The translations under genes were made by a program, and so were the position numbers. A stretch of DNA of 64,000 bases from the NCBI GenBank assembly GCA_024225635.1, contig JAAEMK010000497.1, positions 271,692-335,691 on the forward strand, in the 5' to 3' direction. This stretch comes from Desulfobacteraceae bacterium. GTDB lineage: Bacteria > Desulfobacterota > Desulfobacteria > Desulfobacterales > Desulfobacteraceae. This document shows positions 9,185-17,778 of this stretch, in pieces; the stretch's first letter is position 1, and every line of letters starts with the position of its first letter. Under the pieces are notes generated by a model, which saw only the letters and a program-made list of their open reading frames with translations, had not been told where the DNA came from and ran no database searches.

Positions 9185-9514
9185 GAACCTCTCCCGCCGC
9201 TTTGATTCCAAGGTGCCATAGGGATGATCAGCAACCTCTATAACTCAATACCGTTGTCCCTATTTTAAAGAGCAACGATCATATCAAACAAAGGGGACCA
9301 TGCCAACAATTGATTGACATCCCCCAACGGTTAAGTTACCTTTTCAGAATCATTCTCAATCTTCTTCAGCAGCACATTTTTATAGCACAGGCCGGAGCGC
9401 CTCACGGATTGAACATCCAGGTTCAATACATCCCTGTCACGGGCATCACACTGCCCTGCCAGGGCTTTGACCGATAAACGGCAATTTGACGATTTAACCC
9501 AAAAGGAGGAGACA
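9185..9514. other. Divergent intergenic region
   Basis: This gap separates the chaperone operon (leftward) from the patatin-like gene (rightward), so it must hold promoters for both. A possible rightward promoter is TTGACA at 9314-9319 with TACCTT 17 bases on; the -10 match is poor. A small palindrome, AGAAT-C-ATTCT, lies at 9346-9356. I see no heat-shock CIRCE element and no RNA gene. Confidence 0.35.
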
Positions 9515-10612
9515 ATGGCCAAGAAACGGGCGATTGCACTGTCCGGGGGAGGACCGGTTGCAGGCATCGAGATCGGGGCGCTAAAGGCATTTGAAGAGAA
9601 AAACATCGATTTTGACATCTATTCCTGCGCCTGCGTGGGAAGCTGGGTGGGATGTTTCTACAACAGCCTGCTCCCGGAGGAAGACAGGATCGCGGCCCTG
9701 GACCGATTCTTCCGGGAACAGATATTCCTGGAAGATGACGTTTATGAGAGCTTTCCCATCAATTATAAGGTTTTTCAGATGAATTACCTCCGGGATTACG
9801 GCAAGCTCATGGAAAAGATCCTTGATTTCAACACCTACCGCTATCTTTTCCTTCCCCACAGGATGGCCGAATACGGCTGGAACTTCCTGAGCAACCCGCC
9901 CCGGGAAATGAGTGATCTTTATTATTGCATCAGCGAAGGGCTTGCCTTGAATCCCTTCATGCGGTTCATGGCCCAGCTCCAGTATAAGATAGAGAAAAGC
10001 GGCATCGCGGGACTCATCAGCAGCCAGGGGTTCGTGGATAAGTTCATCGATTTCGACCAGCTGTTCAAGTGCGACAAGATCGTTTATATCAATGCCTACG
10101 ATCTTTCCCGGAAAAAGATGGAGATCTTCATCAATCAACTGGAGCATCCCTATAATGATATTGATGCCGATGCCCTGATGGCGGGGTCAAGCGTCCTGCA
10201 CTATACGGAAAACAGGACCGTGGACGGAAAGGAAAACCGCTATTGCGAAGGGGCGGTCATAGATACGGTCAACCTGGACGTGCTCTTGAACGACCACAAG
10301 GATCTGGATGAGATATGGGTTATAAAAATTGCCGACTACAAAGAGGCGGCCCCCCCGAAAGACCTGGTGGAATCGGCGCTGGTCGGGGTGATGCTCCCCT
10401 TTAACACCATATCGGAGGACGACATCCGGCTCTTCTCATACAGACTGGAGGAGCACAACAGGAAGAGTAAAAAAAAGATCCGGATGATCAACATCGAGAT
10501 GAGCTACGGAGACCTCAACTATCACTGGAACCACGCCAACCTTGACCAGGGGATAAAGGTGGGGTACGAAGGCACGCTAAAGCAGATCGACGCATACAAC
10601 AACGGCCGATAA
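9515..10612 (+). CDS. Patatin-like protein with altered catalytic motifs
   Basis: This 365-residue protein starts at the ATG preceded by AAAGGAGGAGACA; an in-frame ATG further upstream has no such site. The N-terminus, AIALSGGGPVAGIEIGAL, is the glycine-rich oxyanion loop of patatin phospholipases, followed at the expected distance by the nucleophile elbow. Instead of GxSxG the elbow reads CVGSWVG (Ser43), with Val at the first glycine position and Val at the last. The catalytic Asp of the DGG/DGA motif is replaced by Glu245 in YCEGAVID. The fold is thus patatin-like, but lipid hydrolysis is doubtful. It has no signal peptide, so it is probably cytoplasmic. It lies just upstream of a binding protein and a sensor kinase with which it may be cotranscribed. 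Confidence 0.75.
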   Translation: MAKKRAIALSGGGPVAGIEIGALKAFEEKNIDFDIYSCACVGSWVGCFYNSLLPEEDRIAALDRFFREQIFLEDDVYESFPINYKVFQMNYLRDYGKLMEKILDFNTYRYLFLPHRMAEYGWNFLSNPPREMSDLYYCISEGLALNPFMRFMAQLQYKIEKSGIAGLISSQGFVDKFIDFDQLFKCDKIVYINAYDLSRKKMEIFINQLEHPYNDIDADALMAGSSVLHYTENRTVDGKENRYCEGAVIDTVNLDVLLNDHKDLDEIWVIKIADYKEAAPPKDLVESALVGVMLPFNTISEDDIRLFSYRLEEHNRKSKKKIRMINIEMSYGDLNYHWNHANLDQGIKVGYEGTLKQIDAYNNGR

Positions 10613-10644
10613 CCGACCGGTTCCGCCAACCCGGAGAGCGTATC

Positions 10645-11391
10645 ATGAAAACCGCTGCAACCCGTTTTTTCATTGCCATGGCAGTTGTCTTTGCCGTTAA
10701 GGCAACTGCCGCCCAGGATCTTCCGGACCGCTTCGTGCTCAAGGTGGGCTATTTTGATTTTCCCGGCCTCACCTATGTTGATAAAAACGGAACCCCCGCA
10801 GGGCTTGTCAATGAGATCACCACTAAAACCCTGGACAACGCGAAGATCGCCTATACCATGGAAAGTTATCCCGCAGCCAGGTTATATGACTATCTCGCAA
10901 AGGGCAAGATCCACCTGTTCAACGGCCTCGGCTCGATCCCCCTGGTAAAGGAGTCCGCCATCTCCGGCAAGGAAACCCTCTTTCCCCTGGAGATGAGGAT
11001 CTACCACCGGGAAGACAGGGAGCCGGTGATCCGGAAGGAGCAGCTTGCCGGCCGTTCCGTTATTCTGATCAGAGGATTTACCTACAAGGACTGGGGGGGC
11101 TGGATCCGGAACAAAGGCAACAGGGTCAAATACTATGAGACAAACACCCATGAAGCGGCCTTCAGGATGCTCCGGAGAAACCGGGCCGATTATCTGCTGA
11201 ACTACAAATACATAGGAGAAGACTGCCTGAAGAAATTTCCCATTCCCAACCTGGTGATCAAACCCCTGTTCCGCTGGCAATGCAGCTTTAACATCAGCAG
11301 ATCCACACCCCATGCCGAGACCCTCTTGAAACGGCTCGAGCAGAGCTACTATGACCTCATCGCCAGGGGAGAACTGATACGCTATGATTAA
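10645..11391 (+). CDS. Periplasmic solute-binding (SBP_bac_3-like) protein
   Basis: This 248-residue exported protein has a clear signal peptide (positive start, hydrophobic core, cleavage after TAA/AQD near residue 24). The mature part begins VLKVGYFDFPGLTYVDKNG and continues with PAGLVNEITTKTL, the layout of family 3 solute-binding domains. No transporter permease is nearby. The next gene, 70 bases downstream, is a membrane-bound hybrid kinase, so this protein could deliver a ligand to that sensor instead of feeding an importer. The ligand is unknown. RBS: GGAGAG eight bases before the ATG. Confidence 0.75.
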   Translation: MKTAATRFFIAMAVVFAVKATAAQDLPDRFVLKVGYFDFPGLTYVDKNGTPAGLVNEITTKTLDNAKIAYTMESYPAARLYDYLAKGKIHLFNGLGSIPLVKESAISGKETLFPLEMRIYHREDREPVIRKEQLAGRSVILIRGFTYKDWGGWIRNKGNRVKYYETNTHEAAFRMLRRNRADYLLNYKYIGEDCLKKFPIPNLVIKPLFRWQCSFNISRSTPHAETLLKRLEQSYYDLIARGELIRYD

Positions 11392-11460
11392 TATGGCTGA
11401 AGTTGCGATTTTTCCGACCGTTCAACCGGCTCCATCCTCCGACCGAAGGAAAAGCGTTCC

Positions 11461-14400
11461 ATGACCCTGAAAAAAAGGCTCAGATCCATTACGGCAATAG
11501 TGATCCTCACCCTGTTGGGGGTGACCACCCTTGTCATGGCCGCATTTGTGGCCCTGGACTATTACTGGCACTACACCAGCAACATCAACGCCCTGGACAC
11601 CAAGCTCGACACCATCTCGGATCAATTATCCACGGCCCTTGCAAATCCCATATGGACCATGAACTTTACCGATACCTCGAAGATCATGAAATCGTTCATG
11701 AAGGACAGGGAGGTGCAGGCCCTCTACGTCAGGGAACCTGAGCAATTCATCGGCTATGCCCGGCAAAGGGACGGGACCATCCAAAGCCTTGCCACGACAC
11801 CGGACAGGAACGGGCTCCTCTATTCCGAGACCGAGATCCGCTTTAACGATACAGTCATAGCTACTCTCGGGATCTACCTTAGCCCCCGATTAAGAAAGCA
11901 GGAACTGAGCCACCATCTTGTCAACCTTGTGGCAGGCTTTTTTGTGCTCATCCTCGGTCTTGTATCGATCATCTTCCTTGTTATCATGAAGAGCGTCATC
12001 AAACCGTTGAAAGCCATTGAAAAATATGCCATCAGCGTGAGCACCGCTTCGGGAATGGCCTTTGCCGGACTCAAGGGGAAGCAATCGGCCCTGGAGCTTG
12101 CCAACCTGCAGAAAGCGATCCAGGAGATGGTCAGCCAGCTCAAGGCACGCTACCTTGAGCTTGAACAATCCCGGACGGCCTTGGAACGGGCCGAGAAAAA
12201 ATATAGGAACATATTTGACAACGCCGGAGAAGGCATCTTCCAGATCAGCCCGGGATGCCGTCTCATAACGGCCAATCCCCCCCTGGCAAAGATCCTGGGG
12301 TATGACTCTCCCCAAGAGATCATGGAATCGGTCTCTGACATTGCCGGCGATCTCTATGTGGACCCCGGCACGGGAAAACGCCTGATGGACCGGATCAATA
12401 CCCGGGGGAGAGCGGACAGCTTTGTAACCGAGCTGTTTCGCAAGGACAAAAGCATCATCACCGTCTCGATCACGGTTAACGCCATTGTCGATGACGGCGG
12501 CAACCCGATCTATTATCAGGGAATGCTGGAAGATATTACCGAGAAGAAGCGGGCGGAAGCGCTGAAGCTGGCCAAGGAGGCGGCGGAAGTCGCCACAAAG
12601 GCAAAAAGCGATTTTCTGGCCAGCATGAGCCATGAGATCCGGACCCCAATGAACGCCATCATGGGGCTGACAAACCTGGCCTTGAAGACCCGTATGACGG
12701 CCAAGCAGCAGGACTACCTGGCAAAGATAGAGAGCGCTTCCCGGAGTCTGCTTGGCATCATCAACGACATCCTTGACTTTTCCAAGATAGAGGCCGGCGA
12801 ACTCAAGATGGATCATGTGAATTTTCTGCTGGACGATGTCTGGGACAACCTGTCGGACCTCTTTGTCGACAAGATCGCGAAAAAGCGGCTGGAGTTCTTT
12901 TTCATTATCGACGACGATGTGCCGTCCGCCCTGGTGGGCGATCCCCTCAGGGTAAGGCAGGTGTTCATCAACCTGACAGCCAATGCCCTCAAATTCACTG
13001 ACCAGGGGGAAATCATCATCACGGGAAGCCTGGTGGAACGCATGGAGGACCGGGTCAGGCTGAAGTTTTCGGTAACGGACACCGGCATCGGCATCGACCC
13101 TGGGAAAATCCAGGCCCTGTTCACCCCCTTTACCCAGGCGGAGGCCTCCACCACCCGAAAATACGGGGGGACAGGCCTTGGCCTGAGCATCTGCAGGCAG
13201 CTGGTGGAGATGATGGGGGGTGAGATCCGGGCAAAGAGTAATCCCATGGACGGCACCTGCTTTACGTTTACGGCCATTTTCGGGCTCCAGCCCCGGGAGC
13301 GGGAGCCCAGCCATACCCTTCCCGGGGGGCTCCGCAACATGGGTGTCCTGGTGGTGGACGATAACATCACCTGCAGACGATTTCTTAAACGCCTGCTCAA
13401 CACCCTCGGTTTCAGGCCAAAAACAGCCCCAGGGGGAACCGAGGCTGTTGAGATGGTCCGGCAAGGCGGCAAGGCCCCTGCCTTTGGCATGATTTTCATG
13501 GATTGGAGCATGCCGGACATGGACGGCATCACCGCCGCCAGGCAAATAAAACGGCTGCCGGGAGGATCGAAAATTCCCATCATCATGATCACCGGCTTTG
13601 GACAGGAAACAGAGATTCAACTGGCGGAAGCCGCAGGCATCGATGCATTCCTGTTCAAGCCCATCACAAAACCCCTTCTTTTCAATACCATTGTCCGGTT
13701 TTTCGAGGAGAAAAGACAGAGCGGACAGGAAGGGCCCCGGACCATGATCACCACGGAGGTGAGGAACAAGGAACGGCTTAAAGGGGCCCGGATTCTTCTT
13801 GTGGAAGACAATGAAATCAACCGCCAGGTGGCGGTGGAGCTGCTGGAGCAGCGGGGCATCATCGTCGAGAATGCCGGTAACGGCAAGGAGGCTGTGTCCA
13901 TGGTGGTTTCCCGTGCCAGATTGCCCCATGGGTTTGATGCCGTGCTCATGGATGTGCAGATGCCCGAGATGGACGGGCTTGAGGCGACCCGGGCCATCCG
14001 GGAATGGGAGTCCGCGGCCACGGGCAGGCTTCCCATCATCGCCACCACCGCCCATGCCATCAAAGGTGACCGGGAACAGTGCTTTGATGCGGGCATGAAT
14101 GATTACATCACAAAGCCCATGGACCCGGACCGCCTTTTCAGCACCCTGAAAAAATGGATACACCCCCAGGGCCGCACAAAGGGGGCAGGCCCGGCTTATA
14201 ACGGTCTTTCCCCGGGCACGGAAGACAAGGCCGAACCGGATACCGGCCCCGCCGATCAACCGGTCTTACCCGATGATCTGCCGGGGATCGCCATCTCAAT
14301 GGGGATCAAGCGGGTCGACGGCAACCAGGCGCTTTACCTGAAGCTTCTACAACGCTTTGTCTCCGACCATGCCGACGACGTTGAATCCATCAAGGCGGCA

Positions 14401-14877
14401 TTAAAGGAGAAGCAGGTAAAACTTGCCCTCAAGCTGGCCCACACCCTCAAGGGAGTGGCCGGAAACATCGAGGCCACCACCCTTTCGCAACTTACGGCAA
14501 CACTAGAAAACGCCTTGAAAAAGGGCGCAGTCGCCATTGAACCGCTCTTCAACAGGGTGCAGGGGGAGCTCGACCGGGTTACGGACGCCATCACCACCCT
14601 CCTGAAAGGGCTCCCCTCCCAAAGCGCCCCCCACCAACCGGCGCAGCCGTTGCCTGACCTTGGAAACATCACCCCTGAGATCAAAACAATGCACACCCTT
14701 CTTTCACAAAGTCTCATGGATGCCGACAACCACCTGGAAAAGGTGAGCGCCTTCCTGGTGGGCTCCGGGTTCAAAGAGGAGGCCCGCAACCTCAATGGCT
14801 GCATGGCCGAATTCGATTTTGACGGCGCAAGGGGCATCATGGAAACCGTCGCGGAAAAGCTGAACCTTTCCCTGTAA
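11461..14877 (+). CDS. Hybrid histidine kinase with two receivers and an Hpt domain
   Basis: This 1138-residue membrane sensor kinase is a self-contained phosphorelay. A membrane helix near residues 15-35 and a second near 145-172 flank a periplasmic domain of about 110 residues. A PAS domain follows at about 240-360. The HisKA dimerisation helix carries SHEIRTPMNAIMG with His391. An HATPase domain (GTGLGLSIC motif) lies at about 500-610. Receiver 1 has Asp681 (MDWSMPDMDG), receiver 2 has Asp831 (MDVQMPEMDG), and a C-terminal Hpt domain has His994 in LAHTLKGVAG. The architecture resembles BarA/EvgS-type kinases. The cognate response regulator is not in the window. The upstream binding protein may be its periplasmic sensor partner. 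Confidence 0.93.
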   Translation: MTLKKRLRSITAIVILTLLGVTTLVMAAFVALDYYWHYTSNINALDTKLDTISDQLSTALANPIWTMNFTDTSKIMKSFMKDREVQALYVREPEQFIGYARQRDGTIQSLATTPDRNGLLYSETEIRFNDTVIATLGIYLSPRLRKQELSHHLVNLVAGFFVLILGLVSIIFLVIMKSVIKPLKAIEKYAISVSTASGMAFAGLKGKQSALELANLQKAIQEMVSQLKARYLELEQSRTALERAEKKYRNIFDNAGEGIFQISPGCRLITANPPLAKILGYDSPQEIMESVSDIAGDLYVDPGTGKRLMDRINTRGRADSFVTELFRKDKSIITVSITVNAIVDDGGNPIYYQGMLEDITEKKRAEALKLAKEAAEVATKAKSDFLASMSHEIRTPMNAIMGLTNLALKTRMTAKQQDYLAKIESASRSLLGIINDILDFSKIEAGELKMDHVNFLLDDVWDNLSDLFVDKIAKKRLEFFFIIDDDVPSALVGDPLRVRQVFINLTANALKFTDQGEIIITGSLVERMEDRVRLKFSVTDTGIGIDPGKIQALFTPFTQAEASTTRKYGGTGLGLSICRQLVEMMGGEIRAKSNPMDGTCFTFTAIFGLQPREREPSHTLPGGLRNMGVLVVDDNITCRRFLKRLLNTLGFRPKTAPGGTEAVEMVRQGGKAPAFGMIFMDWSMPDMDGITAARQIKRLPGGSKIPIIMITGFGQETEIQLAEAAGIDAFLFKPITKPLLFNTIVRFFEEKRQSGQEGPRTMITTEVRNKERLKGARILLVEDNEINRQVAVELLEQRGIIVENAGNGKEAVSMVVSRARLPHGFDAVLMDVQMPEMDGLEATRAIREWESAATGRLPIIATTAHAIKGDREQCFDAGMNDYITKPMDPDRLFSTLKKWIHPQGRTKGAGPAYNGLSPGTEDKAEPDTGPADQPVLPDDLPGIAISMGIKRVDGNQALYLKLLQRFVSDHADDVESIKAALKEKQVKLALKLAHTLKGVAGNIEATTLSQLTATLENALKKGAVAIEPLFNRVQGELDRVTDAITTLLKGLPSQSAPHQPAQPLPDLGNITPEIKTMHTLLSQSLMDADNHLEKVSAFLVGSGFKEEARNLNGCMAEFDFDGARGIMETVAEKLNLSL

Positions 14878-14913
14878 CGCCCCTCCATTGAAAATAATAA
14901 AAATATATTTTTC

Positions 14914-14927
14914 TTGATCCACATCAA
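14914..14927. promoter_or_regulatory. FNR-type palindrome upstream of hcp
   Basis: TTGAT-CCAC-ATCAA is a perfect match to the FNR-type consensus TTGAT-N4-ATCAA. It is 84 bases before the hcp start and preceded by an A/T-rich stretch. Almost the same 40-base context recurs at 17670-17710. The likely binder is the Crp/Fnr regulator encoded at 20574-21251. Confidence 0.8.
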
Positions 14928-15010
14928 GGAAAGATGTGCAATGATGCATTATCTTGGGGCACAAGATTTGAAACAAAACCATTTTCCATAACTAAAAAGA
15001 GGAGGCCACC

Positions 15011-16654
15011 ATGTTCTGTTTTCAATGCCAGGAGACGGCAAAGGGTAAAGGATGCACCATAGCAGGCGTATGCGGCAAAAAAGAGGAGACCGCAAATTTC
15101 CAGGATCTTCTGATCTTCAACCTCAAGGGAATAGCGGTTCTTGCCGAGAACGCCAAAGAGGCGGGAATGGACGTGACCACCGAGGCCGGACGCTTTGCGA
15201 CAAAGGCGCTGTTCACCACCATCACCAACGCCAATTTTGACGATGCAAGCCTGGCTGACTGGGTTCGTCAGGCCCTGGCAGTAAAGCAGGGGCTCCTTGA
15301 AAAACTGGAAGGAAAGATTGGCAAGGATATTGACGAATCGGCCCTTTGGGTTTCCGATAATGAGGAGGAGTTCCAGGCAAAGGCAAAGACCGTTGGTGTG
15401 CTTGCCACGGAAAACGAGGATGTCCGTTCCCTGAGGGAGCTGTTGATCATCGGCCTCAAGGGCATTGCCGCCTATGCGGAGCATGCGGCCGTGCTCGGCA
15501 AGGAAAAGGACGAGATTTACGCCTTCATGCTCAAGGCCCTGGCCTCCACCACCAAGGAACTCAGCGTGGATGAAATGACCGCCCTGGTGCTCGAGGCGGG
15601 AGAGGCGGCGGTCACCACCATGGCCACCCTGGACGAGGCCAACACCACGGCCTACGGCCATCCCGAGATCAGCGAGGTCAACATCGGTGTGGGAGACAAA
15701 CCCGGTATCCTCATCTCGGGCCATGATCTCAAGGACATGGAGGAGCTTCTCAAACAGACCGAGAATACAGGGGTGGATGTGTATACCCACGGCGAGATGT
15801 TGCCGGCCAACTACTATCCTGCGTTCAAGAGCTACAAACACCTCAAGGGCAACTACGGCAGCTCCTGGTGGCACCAGAACAAGGAGTTTGAGAGCTTCAA
15901 CGGCCCCATTCTCATGACCACCAACTGCATCATCCCCATCAAGAAGGAGAACTCTTACGCCAACAGGATCTTCACCACCGGGGTCGTGGACTATCCCGGC
16001 GTCGGGCACATTCCCGAAAGGACCCAGGGCGGAGCCAAGGATTTCTCCGGGATCATCGAGCTCGCAAAGACCTGTGGCCCGCCCACTGAAATAGAGACGG
16101 GCACCATCGTGGGCGGTTTTGCCCATAACCAGGTGCTGGCCCTTGCCGACAAGGTGGTGGAGGCGGTCAAGTCCGGCGCCATCAAGCGGTTCATCGTCAT
16201 GGCCGGCTGCGACGGCAGGCAAAAGGGAAGGGGATACTTTACAGAGGTGGCGGAGCAGCTTCCCAAGGACACTATCATCCTCACGGCCGGCTGCGCCAAA
16301 TACCGCTACAACAAGCTGGACCTGGGGGACATCGGCGGCATCCCCAGGGTTCTGGATGCGGGCCAGTGCAACGATTCCTACTCCCTGGCCGTGATCGCTC
16401 TCAAGCTCAAGGAGGTGTTTGAGCTGGACGACATCAACGAGCTCCCCATCAGCTTTGACATCGGATGGTACGAGCAGAAGGCCGTTGCAGTACTCCTGGC
16501 CCTGCTTCACCTGGGGGTCAAGGGAATCCGGCTCGGACCCACGCTCCCGGCCTTTGTTTCACCCACGGTCCTCAATGTTCTTGTGGAGAACTTTGACATA
16601 AAACCCATCGGCGAGGTTGAAGCCGATATCCAGGCCATGATGCAGGGCAACTAA
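15011..16654 (+). CDS. hcp: Hydroxylamine reductase / hybrid cluster protein
   Basis: Hcp reduces hydroxylamine to ammonia in vitro and is thought to act as an NO reductase and protein S-nitrosylating enzyme in vivo; it is cytoplasmic. The 547-residue length is normal. The N-terminal cubane ligands are C3, C6, C15 and C21 (C-x2-C-x8-C-x5-C), the spacing seen in strict anaerobes. Hybrid-cluster ligands appear further on, for example in MTTNCIIP and [14 protein letters not shown] strong RBS (GAGGAGG) precedes the ATG. The gene is monocistronic: an FNR-type box stands upstream and two hairpins follow. No adjacent hcr reductase is present; electrons probably come from one of the nearby ferredoxins. 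Confidence 0.97.
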   Translation: MFCFQCQETAKGKGCTIAGVCGKKEETANFQDLLIFNLKGIAVLAENAKEAGMDVTTEAGRFATKALFTTITNANFDDASLADWVRQALAVKQGLLEKLEGKIGKDIDESALWVSDNEEEFQAKAKTVGVLATENEDVRSLRELLIIGLKGIAAYAEHAAVLGKEKDEIYAFMLKALASTTKELSVDEMTALVLEAGEAAVTTMATLDEANTTAYGHPEISEVNIGVGDKPGILISGHDLKDMEELLKQTENTGVDVYTHGEMLPANYYPAFKSYKHLKGNYGSSWWHQNKEFESFNGPILMTTNCIIPIKKENSYANRIFTTGVVDYPGVGHIPERTQGGAKDFSGIIELAKTCGPPTEIETGTIVGGFAHNQVLALADKVVEAVKSGAIKRFIVMAGCDGRQKGRGYFTEVAEQLPKDTIILTAGCAKYRYNKLDLGDIGGIPRVLDAGQCNDSYSLAVIALKLKEVFELDDINELPISFDIGWYEQKAVAVLLALLHLGVKGIRLGPTLPAFVSPTVLNVLVENFDIKPIGEVEADIQAMMQGN

Positions 16655-16663
16655 CCCCCCCCC

Positions 16664-16695
16664 AGGATCTCCGGGGAAACTTTCCTGGAGATCCT
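16664..16695 (+). terminator. Hairpin after hcp
   Basis: A nine-base stem, AGGATCTCC / GGAGATCCT, with further pairing inside the loop, starts ten bases after the hcp stop codon. There is no T-tract, so it may stabilise the hcp mRNA 3' end or work with the stronger hairpin that follows. Confidence 0.5.
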
Positions 16696-16728
16696 GAAGC
16701 GCCTGAAACCATCCTCCAGCCTGTCCCT

Positions 16729-16765
16729 CACAAAAAAAGGCCCGCCCCGGGCCGTATTTTTTGTG
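16729..16765. terminator. Bidirectional intrinsic terminator
   Basis: GGCCCG-CCC-CGGGCC is flanked by an A-tract on the left and a T-tract (attttttgtg) on the right, which also pair with each other. This is a textbook Rho-independent terminator that would work in either direction. It separates hcp from the trmO unit. Confidence 0.85.
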
Positions 16766-16832
16766 GGGGACCAATCCGCAAAGAATGTGGTATACTATCC
16801 AGTTGAAATTAATCTTTTAACAGGAGGTACGA

Positions 16833-16943
16833 ATGCTCCGATCACGGCATTCATTTATTGCGGATAAGGTCTTCGGACCTGCACATTTGAAAAACCAGGT
16901 AAACGCTTTGGGGGATTTATGGCTGTCCGGTTCGAACCGATAG
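16833..16943 (+). CDS. Possible 36-residue leader ORF overlapping trmO
   Basis: An ATG at 16833 follows a near-perfect RBS (AGGAGGT, four bases upstream) and opens a 36-codon frame (MLRSRHSFIADK...) that stops at TAG 16941-16943. That is 25 bases inside trmO in another frame. Translation of it would deliver ribosomes to the trmO start at 16919, which has only a weaker GGGGGA. It could be a coupling or attenuation leader, or a chance frame. I recognise no family. Confidence 0.35.
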   Translation: MLRSRHSFIADKVFGPAHLKNQVNALGDLWLSGSNR

Positions 16944-17656
16944 GAATTCTCCATACCTGCTACAAGGAAAAATTCGGCATTCCCAGGCAGCCCAATCTCG
17001 TGGCAGACGCCCCGGCCCGCCTGGTCTTCACCCCGGAATTCGCCAGGGAAGAGGCGGTACGGGGACTGGAAGAGTTCTCCCATGTCTGGCTGATTTTCCT
17101 TTTTCACGAAACCCGGGCTAAAAACGGTTCATGGTCGCCCATGGTCAGGCCCCCCCGCCTGGGGGGGAATAAAAAAGTGGGGGTCTTCGCCACCCGGTCC
17201 CCGTTCAGGCCGAATCCCATGGGCATGTCCGCGGTCCGGCTGGAGTCCGTCGAGATATGTGACAAAGGCCCGGTTCTTCACCTCTCCGGCGTGGACATCC
17301 TGGACCAGACCCCCATCCTGGATATAAAGCCGTACCTGCCTTACTCGGATATCATCCCCGATGCCCGGAACGGTTTTGCCCCGGCCCCGCCCCGGACCGG
17401 CCTTGAAGTTCAGTTTTCAGAGCCGGCAATGGCCCGGATCCGGGAAAAGGAGAAAACCATTCCAAACCTTCTTTCCATTATCACCGGCATCCTGGAGAAC
17501 GATCCCAGACCGGCCTACCGTTCCGGCCGGAAAAGCGATCCTGAATCCGGGCGGATTTCCGGTATCCGGCTCTTTGACTTTGATCTCAAGTGGACCGTGG
17601 AGAAGGACGTAATCCGGGTACTCGACCTGGAAGACCAGGAGCCGCCCCTGATTTGA
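16919..17656 (+). CDS. trmO: tRNA (N6-threonylcarbamoyladenosine-37)-N6-methyltransferase
   Basis: TrmO (YaeB/TsaA family) methylates the t6A37 of tRNAs reading ACY codons, using S-adenosylmethionine. At 245 residues the length fits. Family hallmarks are the N-terminal FEPIGILHT strand, the FSHVWLIFLFHE segment, and the strongly conserved GVFATRSPFRPNPMGMS and DILDQTPILDIKPYLPY stretches. It is a cytoplasmic, single-domain SPOUT-unrelated methyltransferase with a C-terminal extension of about 100 residues, as in Gram-negative TrmO. It lies between the hcp terminator and the FNR-type box of the HD-domain operon. The ATG is preceded by GGGGGA, and a small upstream frame overlaps its start. Confidence 0.92.
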   Translation: MAVRFEPIGILHTCYKEKFGIPRQPNLVADAPARLVFTPEFAREEAVRGLEEFSHVWLIFLFHETRAKNGSWSPMVRPPRLGGNKKVGVFATRSPFRPNPMGMSAVRLESVEICDKGPVLHLSGVDILDQTPILDIKPYLPYSDIIPDARNGFAPAPPRTGLEVQFSEPAMARIREKEKTIPNLLSIITGILENDPRPAYRSGRKSDPESGRISGIRLFDFDLKWTVEKDVIRVLDLEDQEPPLI

Positions 17657-17689
17657 GCCCCCATTAAAAATGATAAAAATATACTTTTC

Positions 17690-17703
17690 TTGATCCAAAT
17701 CAA
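17690..17703. promoter_or_regulatory. FNR-type palindrome upstream of the HD-domain/ferredoxin operon
   Basis: TTGAT-CCAA-ATCAA is a perfect match to the FNR-type consensus, 76 bases before the ATG of the HD-domain gene. The flanks (aaaaatata-ytttt-ct before, gga-aa after) match those of the hcp box almost base for base. The two units are therefore almost certainly co-regulated. Confidence 0.8.
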
Positions 17704-17778
17704 GGAAAAAGGGGCCGATATGCACTATCTTATGTCCATGGTTTGAAACAAAAACTTTAAACCCTGAAGGAGGCCCCC

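Noticed and set aside
9346-9356. Fur-box-like palindrome AGAAT-C-ATTCT
   Set aside because: It is only 11 bases long and fails to extend to the 19-bp Fur site; no iron gene is nearby.
11890-14259. 789-codon open frame on the - strand
   Set aside because: It is antisense to the hybrid kinase, with no recognisable domain. The kinase motifs on the other strand are unambiguous.
14924-16510. 528-codon open frame on the - strand
   Set aside because: It is antisense to hcp, whose cluster ligands and length are correct.
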